Assembly: GCF_001651035.1 (NCBI RefSeq)
Contig: NZ_LXRG01000201.1
Coordinates: 62,001-126,000 of the forward strand
Direction: 5' to 3'
Origin: Halomonas sp. ALS9
GTDB lineage: Bacteria > Pseudomonadota > Gammaproteobacteria > Pseudomonadales > Halomonadaceae
Length of the DNA stretch: 64,000 nt
In this document: positions 17,729 to 27,102 of the stretch, piece by piece
Position numbering within the stretch: position 1 is the stretch's first letter
Layout: the number at the start of each line of letters is the position of its first letter
The notes under the pieces: model-generated
The model's database searches: none
Told to the model about the DNA's origin: nothing
Seen by the model: the letters and a program-made list of their open reading frames with translations, nothing else
Position numbers and translations under genes: made by a program

Positions 17729-19489
17729 CTAATATACCAACTGGCCGATGCTGCCCGCAAAGCGTTGCTTGTTACGGTAAGGGTAGACATCAATGACGCG
17801 GCCATCGATGATCGCCTGCTGCAGTTCCAGCCAATAATCCGGGTCGAACAGTTCAGGATGCTGGTGCATAAACATATCGCGCAGCGTTTTATTGGCAAAC
17901 ATAAAGGGGCCAAACTCTTCGGGAAAAATATCGTTGGGGCCGATGGATAACGTATCGCCTCCCTGGAAATCATTGCCGGAGGATTTAGGGATATGCCGGA
18001 AACGGCACTCGGTGAGGTAGCAGACTTCGTCATAGTCATAGAAGATCACCCGGCCATGGCGTGTTACGCCAAAGTTTTTCAGCAGCATATCGCCAGGGAA
18101 GATATTCGCCGCCGCCATCTGCTTAATGGCATTGCCGTAATCCTTGAGCACCATCGCCTTCTCTGCGTCGCTGCACTGCTCCAGGTAGATATTTAGCGGC
18201 GTCATCATGCGTTCGGTATAGCAGTGCTTGATAATCACTTTATCGTCTTTCAACACCACGGTTGAGGGCGCGACTTCCAATAAGTGTTCCAGGCACTGCG
18301 GCGAAAAATGATCCTGACGGACAATAAAATTGGAAAATTCCTGGGTATCGGCCATACGGCCTACCCGGTCGTGGCGCTTTACCAGCCGATACTTCTCGCG
18401 CACCACGGCGTGGGTAACGTCTTTGGCCGGGTCGAATTTATCTTTAATGATCTTAAATACAGTGCGAAAGCTGGGCAGTACAAACACCGCCATGACCATG
18501 CCGCGCACGCCAGGGGCAATAATAAACTGATCTTCGCGCTTGGCGACCTGACGGTTCAAGGCGCGGAAAAACTCGGTTTTACCGTGTTTGAAGAAACCGA
18601 TGGCAGCGTAGAGTTCGCCTTCCGGCTTGTGCGGCATTAACTGCTGCAGGTAATCGACAAACTCCCTGGGCACCGCCACCTCAACCTGAAAGTAGGCGCG
18701 GGTGAAAGAGAAGATAATTGACACTTCGTCGGTTTCGATCAGTACCGTGTCCAGGTGCAGACAGGGGTCGCCACCCTGCTGTTCACCAAAGCCTTCGCCG
18801 TGAAGCACAGGCAGCACCAGCGGCACCTGTTCACCGCCGCCGCGGATACACCCCACCAGATAAGCGCCCTTATTGCGGTAGAAGACGCTATTCAGCAGCT
18901 CGATTTCAGTGTCATCGGCCTCCAACATCGCCGCAGGTAAATGCTGCTGTAAGAAGCTGGACCCGAGGTGGGTATCCTGGTCTATATCAGCAAAGCGATT
19001 ATCCAGTGGCGCATCGAGAAGCGCCCACTTGAGCGCCGCCTGCCAATCGCCATTGACCCTGTGCCTGCGGCATAGCTCAATCCCTGAGCGGCGGGCAGCA
19101 TCTTCCCGGGAGCTATACACAAACATCCAGTCGTTGCGGATATGGCGGTGGTGGAAGATGGCGCAGAACAGCGAGTTAAAAAAGGTTTCCGCCAGTTCAA
19201 AGTCGAGCCGATGGCTAATCAGTTCGGCGTAGTGGTAGCGCGCTTCCCGCCAGCACTCGCAATGTGAAACCACTTCGGGGTCAAAAGTGCGCTTCAAACG
19301 CCCCAGGGTGACGTCGATTTTTTCCTTATAGAGATTGATCCGCTCTGCCGACGCCAGTTGGGCATCACGCCACGCAGCATCACGAAAGCGTCGGCTGGCG
19401 TCAGAAGTGATCTCTTTAAAGCGCGTCCGATACTCGTCGAAACCGTGCAAAATCGTTGCCGCTAGGCGATAACCCGGTGAGTGTTTCAC
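17729..19489 (-). CDS. aceK: Isocitrate dehydrogenase kinase/phosphatase
   Basis: Bifunctional enzyme that phosphorylates and dephosphorylates isocitrate dehydrogenase, setting the split between the TCA cycle and glyoxylate bypass. The 586-residue length and the ATP-site segment IIAPGVRGMVMAVFVLPSF (about 325) with ...YDYDEVCYLTECRFRHIP near the C-terminus (DYDE holds catalytic acidic residues) match AceK. It is not next to aceBA here. Separated from pcl by 75 bp on the same strand; an independent promoter could not be picked out. Confidence 0.96.
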   Translation of the reverse strand: MKHSPGYRLAATILHGFDEYRTRFKEITSDASRRFRDAAWRDAQLASAERINLYKEKIDVTLGRLKRTFDPEVVSHCECWREARYHYAELISHRLDFELAETFFNSLFCAIFHHRHIRNDWMFVYSSREDAARRSGIELCRRHRVNGDWQAALKWALLDAPLDNRFADIDQDTHLGSSFLQQHLPAAMLEADDTEIELLNSVFYRNKGAYLVGCIRGGGEQVPLVLPVLHGEGFGEQQGGDPCLHLDTVLIETDEVSIIFSFTRAYFQVEVAVPREFVDYLQQLMPHKPEGELYAAIGFFKHGKTEFFRALNRQVAKREDQFIIAPGVRGMVMAVFVLPSFRTVFKIIKDKFDPAKDVTHAVVREKYRLVKRHDRVGRMADTQEFSNFIVRQDHFSPQCLEHLLEVAPSTVVLKDDKVIIKHCYTERMMTPLNIYLEQCSDAEKAMVLKDYGNAIKQMAAANIFPGDMLLKNFGVTRHGRVIFYDYDEVCYLTECRFRHIPKSSGNDFQGGDTLSIGPNDIFPEEFGPFMFANKTLRDMFMHQHPELFDPDYWLELQQAIIDGRVIDVYPYRNKQRFAGSIGQLVY

Positions 19490-19564
19490 TGGCCAAACTC
19501 CTGATTATTTCTACCAGCTTCGCGTAACGGCAAACTACATGCGAGACGACCTTGGTGTAGGCAC

Positions 19565-20710
19565 TTACCAGTCAGCTAGCTTGCCCATCTCATTGGTGGG
19601 CAGAGCATCACCGTATGTCACTCCAATGGGGCGTTCGGCGGCAGGCCACTGGGCAATGGCTTGCGCGATCGCATTAGCGGCTTCCTGCTCGTTATTCACA
19701 GGTACCACAAAAGCCTTCAAACGCCGTTTTGTAGCGGGCCCTGTGGTACGTACCGAACACTCGGCTACACTCTCCAGCGCACGCAAACGCTCGGCCACAT
19801 ACTGGGGGCTAACGTTCACGCCACCGATCGTCACCACGTCATCGCGACGCCCCTGCAGCGTAAAGGTGTGTTCGTCGTGCCATTGAGTGCTATCTAGCAA
19901 TGGCGTGGCCAGCGACGGTGTGGCGATGGGGCGATTAACACGCTGGATATGCTGTGTATCCACCCGCTGCCAATGGGCTAACAACCGATAAGGCTCGTCC
20001 TGCTGCCAGCGGGTGGCGACACCACCCGTTTCGGTGCTGCCGTAGATCTCTAATAGCCCGGCTAGACCACTTGCGATCAACGCATCTGAGGTGTCGGCAG
20101 AAAGCGGTGCGGTCGAAGACACGCCGACGACACTGGCGGGCCAAACGTTGCGTGAACGGGCTAAATAGTCCCAGCGGGGTGGAACCGTCACCACTACATC
20201 ACCTGCCGTTAAGGTCGGTAGCATTGCGGTGTCAGCACTAATGCGCGGAATACCCATCACACTGGGTAGCGCAACGCCCAGCATAAAGCCGTACAGGTGG
20301 TGCAGCGGTAACCAGCTAATCACGCGATGTAGCGGTGCTCGAGACGCAAAGCGCTGCGCCAAGGCATGGGCCTCTGCTTCAATATCTTCCCAGCGGTGTA
20401 GATGAACAGTAGGAGAGCCTGTACTGCCGGAAGTTCTAAACGTCAGCCCTGAGGTTTCAGCGATGGCCCGTGCCACTAAGGAGGCCCAGTCATCAAAATT
20501 TTGGGTCATTAGCAGGCGGTCTTCGGCTCCTGTTTCGTGTAAACAAAAGAATTCGTTAACACAAGCGGCGAGGTGAAGCCGTTCGAGGGAATCGATAGCC
20601 GGTGTATCCTGCCAGTTTGGCGCAGGGGTACCCCGGTATACAGCCAGTTCTGCGCTCAGCAGTGATTGCAAAACTGCCTTGCAATCAGCTTCGCTTAGCC
20701 ACTGAGGCAT
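19565..20710 (-). CDS. pcl: p-Coumaroyl-CoA ligase-like AMP-forming ligase (PYP partner)
   Basis: AMP-forming acyl-CoA synthetase, short for its class (381 residues). It has the A3 loop TSGSTGSPTVH (about 92-102, without the usual Lys), EIYGSTETGG (A5, about 215), the GRRDD hinge-like segment and the A10 lysine in LPTNEMGKL near the C-terminus. PYP operons elsewhere carry a compact ligase of this size that activates p-coumarate to the CoA thioester for attachment to PYP. Adjacency to pyp (141 bp downstream, same strand) makes that the best reading. Ribosome site AAGGA six bases before the ATG. No tyrosine ammonia lyase in the window. Confidence 0.82.
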   Translation of the reverse strand: MPQWLSEADCKAVLQSLLSAELAVYRGTPAPNWQDTPAIDSLERLHLAACVNEFFCLHETGAEDRLLMTQNFDDWASLVARAIAETSGLTFRTSGSTGSPTVHLHRWEDIEAEAHALAQRFASRAPLHRVISWLPLHHLYGFMLGVALPSVMGIPRISADTAMLPTLTAGDVVVTVPPRWDYLARSRNVWPASVVGVSSTAPLSADTSDALIASGLAGLLEIYGSTETGGVATRWQQDEPYRLLAHWQRVDTQHIQRVNRPIATPSLATPLLDSTQWHDEHTFTLQGRRDDVVTIGGVNVSPQYVAERLRALESVAECSVRTTGPATKRRLKAFVVPVNNEQEAANAIAQAIAQWPAAERPIGVTYGDALPTNEMGKLADW

Positions 20711-20851
20711 CTTTTTATCCTTAACTATTTATCTTTAACTACTTGTCTTTTTGCCTTTAACTACGAGCCGGAACTCGCAAGAAAAAATGTCCGCTTCAAA
20801 TAGCAGACCGCCTACCCCTCTTATCTGTTGAGCAAGCGGCCAATAAGCGTA
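20711..20851 (-). promoter_or_regulatory. pyp-pcl spacer with repeated Shine-Dalgarno-like units and weak terminator
   Basis: On the minus strand the unit TAGTTAA plus AAGG/AAGA/AGGA is repeated three times between 20719 and 20763, the last one supplying the pcl ribosome site. Upstream, CCGCTT and AAGCGG (20791-20796 with 20834-20839) could pair around a long loop and are followed by ACATTTTTTC, a possible partial terminator after pyp. Confidence 0.35.
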
Positions 20852-21235
20852 TTACAGACGCTTAACAAAAATCCAATAGGTATCGCCTGAAATAGCTTTT
20901 TTCATATGCACTTTTACTTTCGTAGGCGTCATCTGGTAGTCAAAAACGTATTCAAACATTGTGTTGAGCTCGCCACTGCTAACGCCTTCTTTAAAGCGGC
21001 CCTGAAACTCTTTACTTTGCGTGCAGGGTGCTACCTCGGTAAAGAAATTTTTACCGATTACGCTTTTGGGGTCTCGCCCGGTAATGCCGCCTTCCGCTGC
21101 GTTGTATTGAATAATTTTACCGTTGGCATCCAGCTGGATAGCGCCGAAGGCTAACTCATCAAGTTTTTTGTCATCCATTTTCGCCAGTGAATTTTCAATA
21201 TCGTCGCCACCAAAGCGAACCGTTTCCATTGCCAT
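20852..21235 (-). CDS. pyp: Photoactive yellow protein
   Basis: Blue-light photoreceptor of the PAS fold that binds p-coumarate through a cysteine thioester. Start at 21235 has an AGGAGGTG site at optimal spacing; the family-like METVRF start lies two codons later. Counting from that Met, the chromophore pocket is complete: Tyr42, Glu46 (QYNAAEG), Thr50, Arg52 (ITGRD) and Cys69 (VAPCTQS). [16 protein letters not shown] and the YWIFVKRL end are near-identical to the Halorhodospira halophila protein. The 125-residue core is full length. Output partner unknown; pcl follows on the same strand. Confidence 0.97.
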   Translation of the reverse strand: MAMETVRFGGDDIENSLAKMDDKKLDELAFGAIQLDANGKIIQYNAAEGGITGRDPKSVIGKNFFTEVAPCTQSKEFQGRFKEGVSSGELNTMFEYVFDYQMTPTKVKVHMKKAISGDTYWIFVKRL

Positions 21236-21397
21236 TACCACACCTCCTGATTGAACGAATGGCAGGCATTTCGACCCACCAAAAATTTTACAAATCTGTC
21301 ACAAAAACTGTGCACAAACTACAAGCCCCATCGAAATTAGCAGCATCATGTTACTAAGACAACCAACTACTACTATTGGATGATATCGCTACCACTT

Positions 21398-21901
21398 TTA
21401 TCGTTTACCAAGTACTACGTTTATAGCACTTACCTGTAAATAGAAAGGCCCTGCGGTGCGATCTGCGATTAAGAAACCGAGTTGGTGAATCTCGCTTGGC
21501 ATGACTTCAGGGGCATCGCTAAGCATGGTGCCACGCCGCACCGCTTCAAAGGCGCTCCATGGGAAATGCAGTGTCTCCCAGAAATCTTGAGCAGGGGTGA
21601 ATTTCACCCGGTAGGCAGAGGCATCACCCAGGGAGGAGCTTTTCAGGCGCAGTTGATAGGTACGTCCATCACCTCGCACGGTTAGCGCTATGCCCAGGGC
21701 ATCCGCTAGCGTTGGCTCAAAACCGTTGGGCTCACGGCGAACGGAGGCAAATCCTCCTCCGTTTTCCAGCGACACCTCGCCATGAAAGCGACCTTCACCT
21801 TCGATAACGCTAAACCCGCTCTGGGAAACCCCGCCCATGACACCATCATCGACGGCATACCACCGCTGCTGTTCACTGGGATCATTAAAGTTCAGCGTCA
21901 T
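21398..21901 (-). CDS. CIA30-family protein
   Basis: A 167-residue protein of the complex I intermediate-associated protein 30 family, a galactose-binding-like beta-sandwich. In mitochondria CIA30 helps assemble complex I; the bacterial members have no settled role. Typical pieces are WYAVDDGVMGGVSQS near the N-terminus, GGGFASVRR (about 51) and QLGFLIADRTAGPFYLQV near the C-terminus. Start at 21901 chosen for its GAGGTGG site; an in-frame Met at 21916 overlaps that site. No signal peptide. Lies between eat and pyp on the same strand with 162 bp before pyp. Confidence 0.85.
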   Translation of the reverse strand: MTLNFNDPSEQQRWYAVDDGVMGGVSQSGFSVIEGEGRFHGEVSLENGGGFASVRREPNGFEPTLADALGIALTVRGDGRTYQLRLKSSSLGDASAYRVKFTPAQDFWETLHFPWSAFEAVRRGTMLSDAPEVMPSEIHQLGFLIADRTAGPFYLQVSAINVVLGKR

Positions 21902-21950
21902 GCGGCCACCTCGCAACGGTTCATAGATAGATGCATAAATACATAGGTAT

Positions 21951-21985
21951 AAAAAAGCCCCAGACGTTTTTACCGCCCGGGGCTT
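21951..21985 (-). terminator. Intrinsic terminator after ethanolamine permease gene
   Basis: On the minus strand AAGCCCC and GGGGCTT (21955-21961 with 21979-21985) form a stem extended by a GGCG/CGTC inner helix, followed directly by TTTTTTA. It lies 27 bp after the permease stop. Confidence 0.85.
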
Positions 21986-22012
21986 ATCACAGTAGCCTAC
22001 TCGTTGGCTCGC

Positions 22013-23449
22013 TTACAGCTTAGCGGCGGCCGGTGCGGTTTCGCCTTCATCCAGTTCTTCAGGTGAAGCGGACACCAGCGCAAACTCCTCCTCGGCGGTT
22101 TTCGCCACCAAATGATTTTTACTGTACAGGAAGTAGTAAGCCGCCCCAGCGATGAATAGCACGATGGTGTAGTTGAATGCGCGGGGATCAAAGGCGTACA
22201 CACCGGTGAGAGCTACCAACGACAGTACCAGCGCAATACCTGATGTCACCACACCGCCAGGGGTTTTATACGGCCGATGCAAGTCAGGTTGTTGTACCCG
22301 CAGCATAATGTGACTCAGCGCCATCAGCGCATAAGAAATAGTCGCGCCGACCACGGCCATCCCCAACATCAGGTCGCCCTCACCGCTGAGTGACACCAGG
22401 AAGCCAAATACGCCCGGCACGATCAGCGCTAGATAGGGCACTTTACGTCCGCTGGTCAGCGACAGTTGCTTAGGTAGGTAGCCTGCTCGTGAGAGCGCAA
22501 ACACCAAGCGACTATAGCCATAGATGATCGAAAAGAAGGAAGCAATGAGTCCGGCTAAGCCCAGCACGTTAACCACCGTGGCAAGCGTTGGGTTACCCGC
22601 CGCGTTCAGCGCATCCACCAGCGGCACGCCGCTTTGACCGATCATTTCAGCCCCCGCCGCACCGGCCAGCAGAACGACGACTAGCAAGGCGGTGAACAGC
22701 AAAAACAGCATCGCCCCGATAATGCCTTTGGGCATATCCCGCGCTGGGTCTTTGGCTTCTTCCGCCGCCAGCGGCACGCCTTCCACCGCCAGGAATAGCC
22801 ACATGCCAAACGGCAGCGCGGCCCAGATACCGTACCAGCCAAACGGCATAAAGGTACTCGCACCCGCCGCATCGGTGGGGGCAATATCAAACAAGTTGGC
22901 CGAGTCAAAACTACCGATCAGAGCCACGGCGGTGGCAATAATGGCGAACACCGCCAAGCCACTAATCACCATCATGACCTTAAGCGCTTCCCCCACGCCC
23001 GCCAGATGGATGCCAATAAACACGGCGTAGAAGATCAGATATACCAACGGGCCATTGATACCCAGTAATGACTCCACCGCGGCACCGATAAAAATCACAA
23101 TCGCCGCAGGGGCCAGAGCGTATTCGATCAATACTGCAAGCCCAGTAAGATAACCACCGGCCGGCCCCATGGCCTGGCGGGCAAAGCTGTAGCCACCCCC
23201 CGCGGCGGGAATCGCTGCGGACATTTCCGCCAACGACAGCACTAAAGCCAAGTACATCAACGCCATTAAGCAGGCAGCAACCGCAAAACCACCCCAGCCC
23301 GCTTCGGCGATGCCAAAGTTCCACCCAGCGAAATCACCGGAAATCACGTAGGAAACCCCTAGCCCCGCCAGCAACATCCAGCCGGCGGTGCCTTTACGCA
23401 ATTGGCGTTTTGCCAAATACGCTTTATCAACTGATGGTTGTGTCATCAT
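22013..23449 (-). CDS. eat: Ethanolamine permease (APC superfamily)
   Basis: Inner-membrane permease importing ethanolamine. The 478-residue protein (start 23449, GAGGG site four bases upstream, preferred over 23521) has about twelve membrane segments. GLGVSYVISGDFAGWNFGI near residue 30 and SLAEMSAAIPAAGGGYSFAR near 70 are typical of the ethanolamine permease branch of amino acid permeases. It lies 148 bp after eutC on the same strand and supplies substrate to EutBC. The C-terminal tail is hydrophilic and acidic. Confidence 0.92.
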   Translation of the reverse strand: MMTQPSVDKAYLAKRQLRKGTAGWMLLAGLGVSYVISGDFAGWNFGIAEAGWGGFAVAACLMALMYLALVLSLAEMSAAIPAAGGGYSFARQAMGPAGGYLTGLAVLIEYALAPAAIVIFIGAAVESLLGINGPLVYLIFYAVFIGIHLAGVGEALKVMMVISGLAVFAIIATAVALIGSFDSANLFDIAPTDAAGASTFMPFGWYGIWAALPFGMWLFLAVEGVPLAAEEAKDPARDMPKGIIGAMLFLLFTALLVVVLLAGAAGAEMIGQSGVPLVDALNAAGNPTLATVVNVLGLAGLIASFFSIIYGYSRLVFALSRAGYLPKQLSLTSGRKVPYLALIVPGVFGFLVSLSGEGDLMLGMAVVGATISYALMALSHIMLRVQQPDLHRPYKTPGGVVTSGIALVLSLVALTGVYAFDPRAFNYTIVLFIAGAAYYFLYSKNHLVAKTAEEEFALVSASPEELDEGETAPAAAKL

Positions 23450-23597
23450 TTTGCCCTCATGGTGTGGAACGAAAGTGTCGTCAGCGGCGTGCTGTGCTAT
23501 TGGCTGATTACTGCGTTCCATATTGTTATTGGAGAATTGTTACGTCGTTGTTTTTATACGTCTGTTTTGATACGGCTGTTGCCGTGAACCAAGGTCG

Positions 23598-24434
23598 CTA
23601 ATCAGCGACCAGAAAGTTGCGTATTGAACCGGATGCGGCGTCCCCCTCTAGCACATCGTCTTCACTGCGGTCTTTCAATTTAACCCCCGACACTTTGAGC
23701 TGACGGGCCTCTTTTAACAGCAGAAAGAAGCGCCGAGCGGCCTCCTCAATCTGTAAACCTGCCGGACGCACATTGGAAATACAGTTGCGCCGATCATCTT
23801 TTAGCCCCGGCTCCGGCGCCCAGGTCATATACAGCCCCAGGCTGTCCGGGGAGCTTAGTCCTGGCCGTTCGCCGATCATCACCAGCACGGCGTCAGCGTT
23901 CAGCAGCGCGCCAATCTCATCGCCAATTGCCACCCGCCCCTGCTCGACAATGGTCAGCGGCGCTAGCTGCCAATCGGCAGCATCGCTGCTGAACATCTGA
24001 TACAGCGTGCTAAGAAACGGCGCACTGTTCTGCTGCACGGCCAGCGCAGAGAGCCCATCGACAATCACTACCGCCAGGTCATAGCGCTGCTGAGAGGCGG
24101 CGGCTTGCTGTAATTGCTCACGGGTTTCATCGTTGAGGCGGCGGCCATAGTCAGGCCGCTGCAGATACATGGCGCGGTCTTGGGCATGGCTATGTAAGCG
24201 TATGGGGGCCTCTGATAAATCCAGCGCCGCGGTTAACTCGCTGGCGAGCGCGTCGACATCCAGCGGGGTGTGAACGGCGTCCTGGGCCTGGGCATGGGCC
24301 AACTGAAACGCCAACAGCTTGCTGGTCGGCAGGCTGACACCCGCGCGCCCCAGGCCAATTCGTGCGTCGGTAAACGCATTCAGCCGCTCCCAAGGGTTTT
24401 CGACGACGATGGGCGATATTGGCTGATCAACCAT
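23598..24434 (-). CDS. eutC: Ethanolamine ammonia-lyase small subunit
   Basis: Small subunit of the adenosylcobalamin-dependent enzyme splitting ethanolamine into acetaldehyde and ammonia. The start at 24434 (AAGGAG site) gives 278 residues; a frame start at 24551 is upstream noise inside eutB. RIGLGRAGVSLPTSKLLAFQLAHA region (about 26-50), DYGRRLN and VVIVDGLSALAVQQ (about 116-129) and GERPGLSSPDSLGLY are family signatures. It overlaps the end of eutB by eight bases, ensuring matched synthesis. Confidence 0.95.
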   Translation of the reverse strand: MVDQPISPIVVENPWERLNAFTDARIGLGRAGVSLPTSKLLAFQLAHAQAQDAVHTPLDVDALASELTAALDLSEAPIRLHSHAQDRAMYLQRPDYGRRLNDETREQLQQAAASQQRYDLAVVIVDGLSALAVQQNSAPFLSTLYQMFSSDAADWQLAPLTIVEQGRVAIGDEIGALLNADAVLVMIGERPGLSSPDSLGLYMTWAPEPGLKDDRRNCISNVRPAGLQIEEAARRFFLLLKEARQLKVSGVKLKDRSEDDVLEGDAASGSIRNFLVAD

Positions 24435-25839
24435 GATGCGGCTCCTTGGGCAGGTGGCGCAGACTGTTGGCAAAGGCAGCGGGCAGCTGGTCGTTGAGCC
24501 GATGAGTGCTGATATCCTGGAAAATCTGCATCTCTTCAAGCCAGCGCTCAAACTCTGGCGCCGCTTTTAACCCTAAGACTCGCCGTGCGTAGAGCGCATC
24601 GTGAAAGGAGGTAGTCTGGTAATTGAGCATAATGTCGTCGGAACCGGGGATGCCCATGATGAAGTTGCAGCCCGCCACGCCGAGTAGCGTGAGCAGGTTA
24701 TCCATATCGTTCTGGTCGGCCTCGGCGTGGTTGGTATAGCAAACGTCGCAGCCCATGGGCACGCCCAACAGCTTGCCGCAGAAGTGGTCTTCCAATCCCG
24801 CCCGGGTGATCTCCTTGCCGTCGAAAAGGTATTCCGGGCCGATAAAGCCCACCACGGTATTGACCAGCAGCGGATTAAACTTGCGTGCCACCGCGTAGGC
24901 GCGGGCTTCGCAAGTTTGCTGGTCGAGCCCGTGGTGGGCATCGGCGGAGAGCGAGCTGCCCTGTCCGGTTTCGAAATACATCACGTTGCGCCCCACCGTG
25001 CCGCGATTAAGCGACTGGGCCGCCGCTTCGGCTTCCGCTAGGGTGCTCAAATCAAAGCCAAAACTGCGGTTAGTTGCCTCGGTGCCGCCGATCGACTGGA
25101 AGACCAAATCGACCGGGGCGCCCTGCTCGATCGCTTCCAGCGTGTTTGTTACGTGGGTAAGCACACAGGACTGGGTGGGGATCTGATACTTCTGAATCAC
25201 CTCGTCCATCAGACGCATCAGCTTGACGCTTTGAGCAACGTTGTCAGTCGCGGGATTAATGCCAATTACCGCGTCGCCGCTGCCATAGAGCAGGCCATCA
25301 AGAATACTGGCGGCAATGCCAGTGACGTCATCGGTGGGGTGATTGGGCTGGAGCCGTGTAGAGAGCCGACCCGGCAGACCGATGGTGTTACGAAACGCCG
25401 TGGTGACCCGGCACTTCTTGGCGACCAAAATCAGATCCTGATTGCGCATCAGCTTGCTAACGGCAGCAGCCATTTCTGGGGTAATCCCCGCGCGGACTTG
25501 CGTTAGCTCCTCACTGGTGGCGTGGTCGGAGAGCAGCCAGTTACGAAAGTCGCCCACGGTGAGGTGGCTTATCGGCGCGAAGGAATCGGCGTCATGGTCA
25601 TCGATAATCAGCCGGGTGATCTCGTCGTCTTCATAGGGGATCAAGGCTTCGTTCAAGAAGGTGGTGAGTGGCAGCTCGGCCAACACCATTTGGGCAACCA
25701 CGCGCTGTTCGGCACTCTCCGCCATCACCCCGGCCAAGCGGTCGCCCGAACGCGGCGGCGTGGCTTTGGCCATCAGCTCGGCCAAGCTTGCGAAGCGGTA
25801 GCTACGGCTCCCCACCGTAGTGTGATAGGTCTGCGCCAT
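24427..25839 (-). CDS. eutB: Ethanolamine ammonia-lyase large subunit
   Basis: Catalytic subunit of ethanolamine ammonia-lyase, 470 residues, with the substrate and B12 pocket of a TIM barrel. Diagnostic stretches include LMAKATPPRSGDRLAGV (about 22), GLPGRLSTRLQPNHPTDD (about 173), GDAVIGINPATDN (about 200) and CYTNHAEADQNDMDNL (about 364). First gene of eutB-eutC-eat, divergent from the EutR-like regulator. No microcompartment shell or reactivase (eutA) genes appear alongside. Confidence 0.96.
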   Translation of the reverse strand: MAQTYHTTVGSRSYRFASLAELMAKATPPRSGDRLAGVMAESAEQRVVAQMVLAELPLTTFLNEALIPYEDDEITRLIIDDHDADSFAPISHLTVGDFRNWLLSDHATSEELTQVRAGITPEMAAAVSKLMRNQDLILVAKKCRVTTAFRNTIGLPGRLSTRLQPNHPTDDVTGIAASILDGLLYGSGDAVIGINPATDNVAQSVKLMRLMDEVIQKYQIPTQSCVLTHVTNTLEAIEQGAPVDLVFQSIGGTEATNRSFGFDLSTLAEAEAAAQSLNRGTVGRNVMYFETGQGSSLSADAHHGLDQQTCEARAYAVARKFNPLLVNTVVGFIGPEYLFDGKEITRAGLEDHFCGKLLGVPMGCDVCYTNHAEADQNDMDNLLTLLGVAGCNFIMGIPGSDDIMLNYQTTSFHDALYARRVLGLKAAPEFERWLEEMQIFQDISTHRLNDQLPAAFANSLRHLPKEPHHG

Positions 25840-26050
25840 GGCGTTTTCCTTTTTATATGACGGCTGCTTTTAATCGCGCTGACTGCGCGTTGAGGTATAA
25901 AACTTGCTTGTTGCTACCATAGCGTTATCAATAGATAGCGAGTATCGAGTTTTGGCAAACCCGGTATTATTTTATAAATTCAAACAAATACAGAAAGTTA
26001 AGGCGTCAACCAAGCAATATTGAGCGTATTTGACGCTCCTGGGAGTCCCC

Positions 26051-26998
26051 ATGACCACGCTCGACAGCGCATTTGCACCAAAAAGATGCATCCAAGAAGC
26101 GTTTGATGCCGATGAGCATGCACAAAACCTGACGCGCTGGCAGCAGGAATACGACCAGCTCAGTCCGGGAAGCTTCTATGGTCGACTGGATGAAGTGGCA
26201 TTAGAAACCATGCAAGTGTTCAAAGAGCATACCGGGCAAGCACTACGTCAGGACTGCCGGGTGTGGCCTAACTCATTATGGATCGGGCTTCCCACTACTC
26301 GCCAGGGGGCGCGTATCAATGGTCAAGCGCTTAGCACGGGCGAGGTAATGTGCCGCCCCGGCGGGCGGGATTTTGAACTGGTCACCCCAGAGGATTTCGA
26401 TATCTACGGGTTGGTGATTCAATTACCAGCATTAGCAGAGGCCGCCCAACGGCAGGGTGTGAGCTTGGATAAACGCTGGCAGGTAAGGCCGCGACGCCAA
26501 GCTAATAAGGAAACGCTTAATGCCGTGTCGTTTCTTATCGAGCGTTTACTCACCTGCCAAACCCTGGCGATTGCCAGTCATATTCATCAAGACATACTGC
26601 TAATGGCGCTACTGGAACTGCTGCAAACCGACCAGCCTGGCGCTGTGTTGCCGCCCAGCTACGCCCATCGCAAGGAAGTGGTTGACCGCGTTAAGCGTTA
26701 TGTTGACAAACACCTGGATGGCCCTGTGACCATGGAGGAGCTTTGCCAACTAACTCATGTGAGCCGCCGCACCCTGCAGTATAGCTTTACGACTATTTTA
26801 GGCATCAGTCCACTGCAGTTTTTACGCCTAACGCGGCTGAATCGCGTGCGGCGCGCGCTAAGAGCGGCGTCACCAGAGCAGTCGGTCACCGACATAGCCA
26901 CTTATTGGGGATTTTGGCATCTGGGTCAATTCGCCCACGACTATAAACAGCAGTTTGGGGAGTCGCCTTCGCAGACGCTGCATGCGAAAGCGTTTTGA
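26051..26998 (+). CDS. eutR: EutR-like AraC-family regulator
   Basis: Predicted activator of the divergent eutBC-eat genes, which in enterics responds to ethanolamine plus cobalamin. Start at 26051 (GGAG site) gives 315 residues. The N-terminal sensor part runs to about 210; the C-terminal AraC DNA-binding domain (about 217-310) shows MEELCQLTHVSRRTLQYSF and DIATYWGFWHLGQFAHDYKQ (two helix-turn-helix units) and ends in GESPSQTL. Separated from eutB by 211 bp that should contain both promoters; no clean operator was recognised. Confidence 0.85.
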   Translation: MTTLDSAFAPKRCIQEAFDADEHAQNLTRWQQEYDQLSPGSFYGRLDEVALETMQVFKEHTGQALRQDCRVWPNSLWIGLPTTRQGARINGQALSTGEVMCRPGGRDFELVTPEDFDIYGLVIQLPALAEAAQRQGVSLDKRWQVRPRRQANKETLNAVSFLIERLLTCQTLAIASHIHQDILLMALLELLQTDQPGAVLPPSYAHRKEVVDRVKRYVDKHLDGPVTMEELCQLTHVSRRTLQYSFTTILGISPLQFLRLTRLNRVRRALRAASPEQSVTDIATYWGFWHLGQFAHDYKQQFGESPSQTLHAKAF

Positions 26999-27102
26999 GC
27001 AACTCAAAATAGCAGATAGGCAATACAAGCCAGCCTCTCGGCCGGCCTGATTAAACGTGCGGTACTGGTTAAAATCGCCAGTCGTTGAAAGTGATCATTA
27101 GC

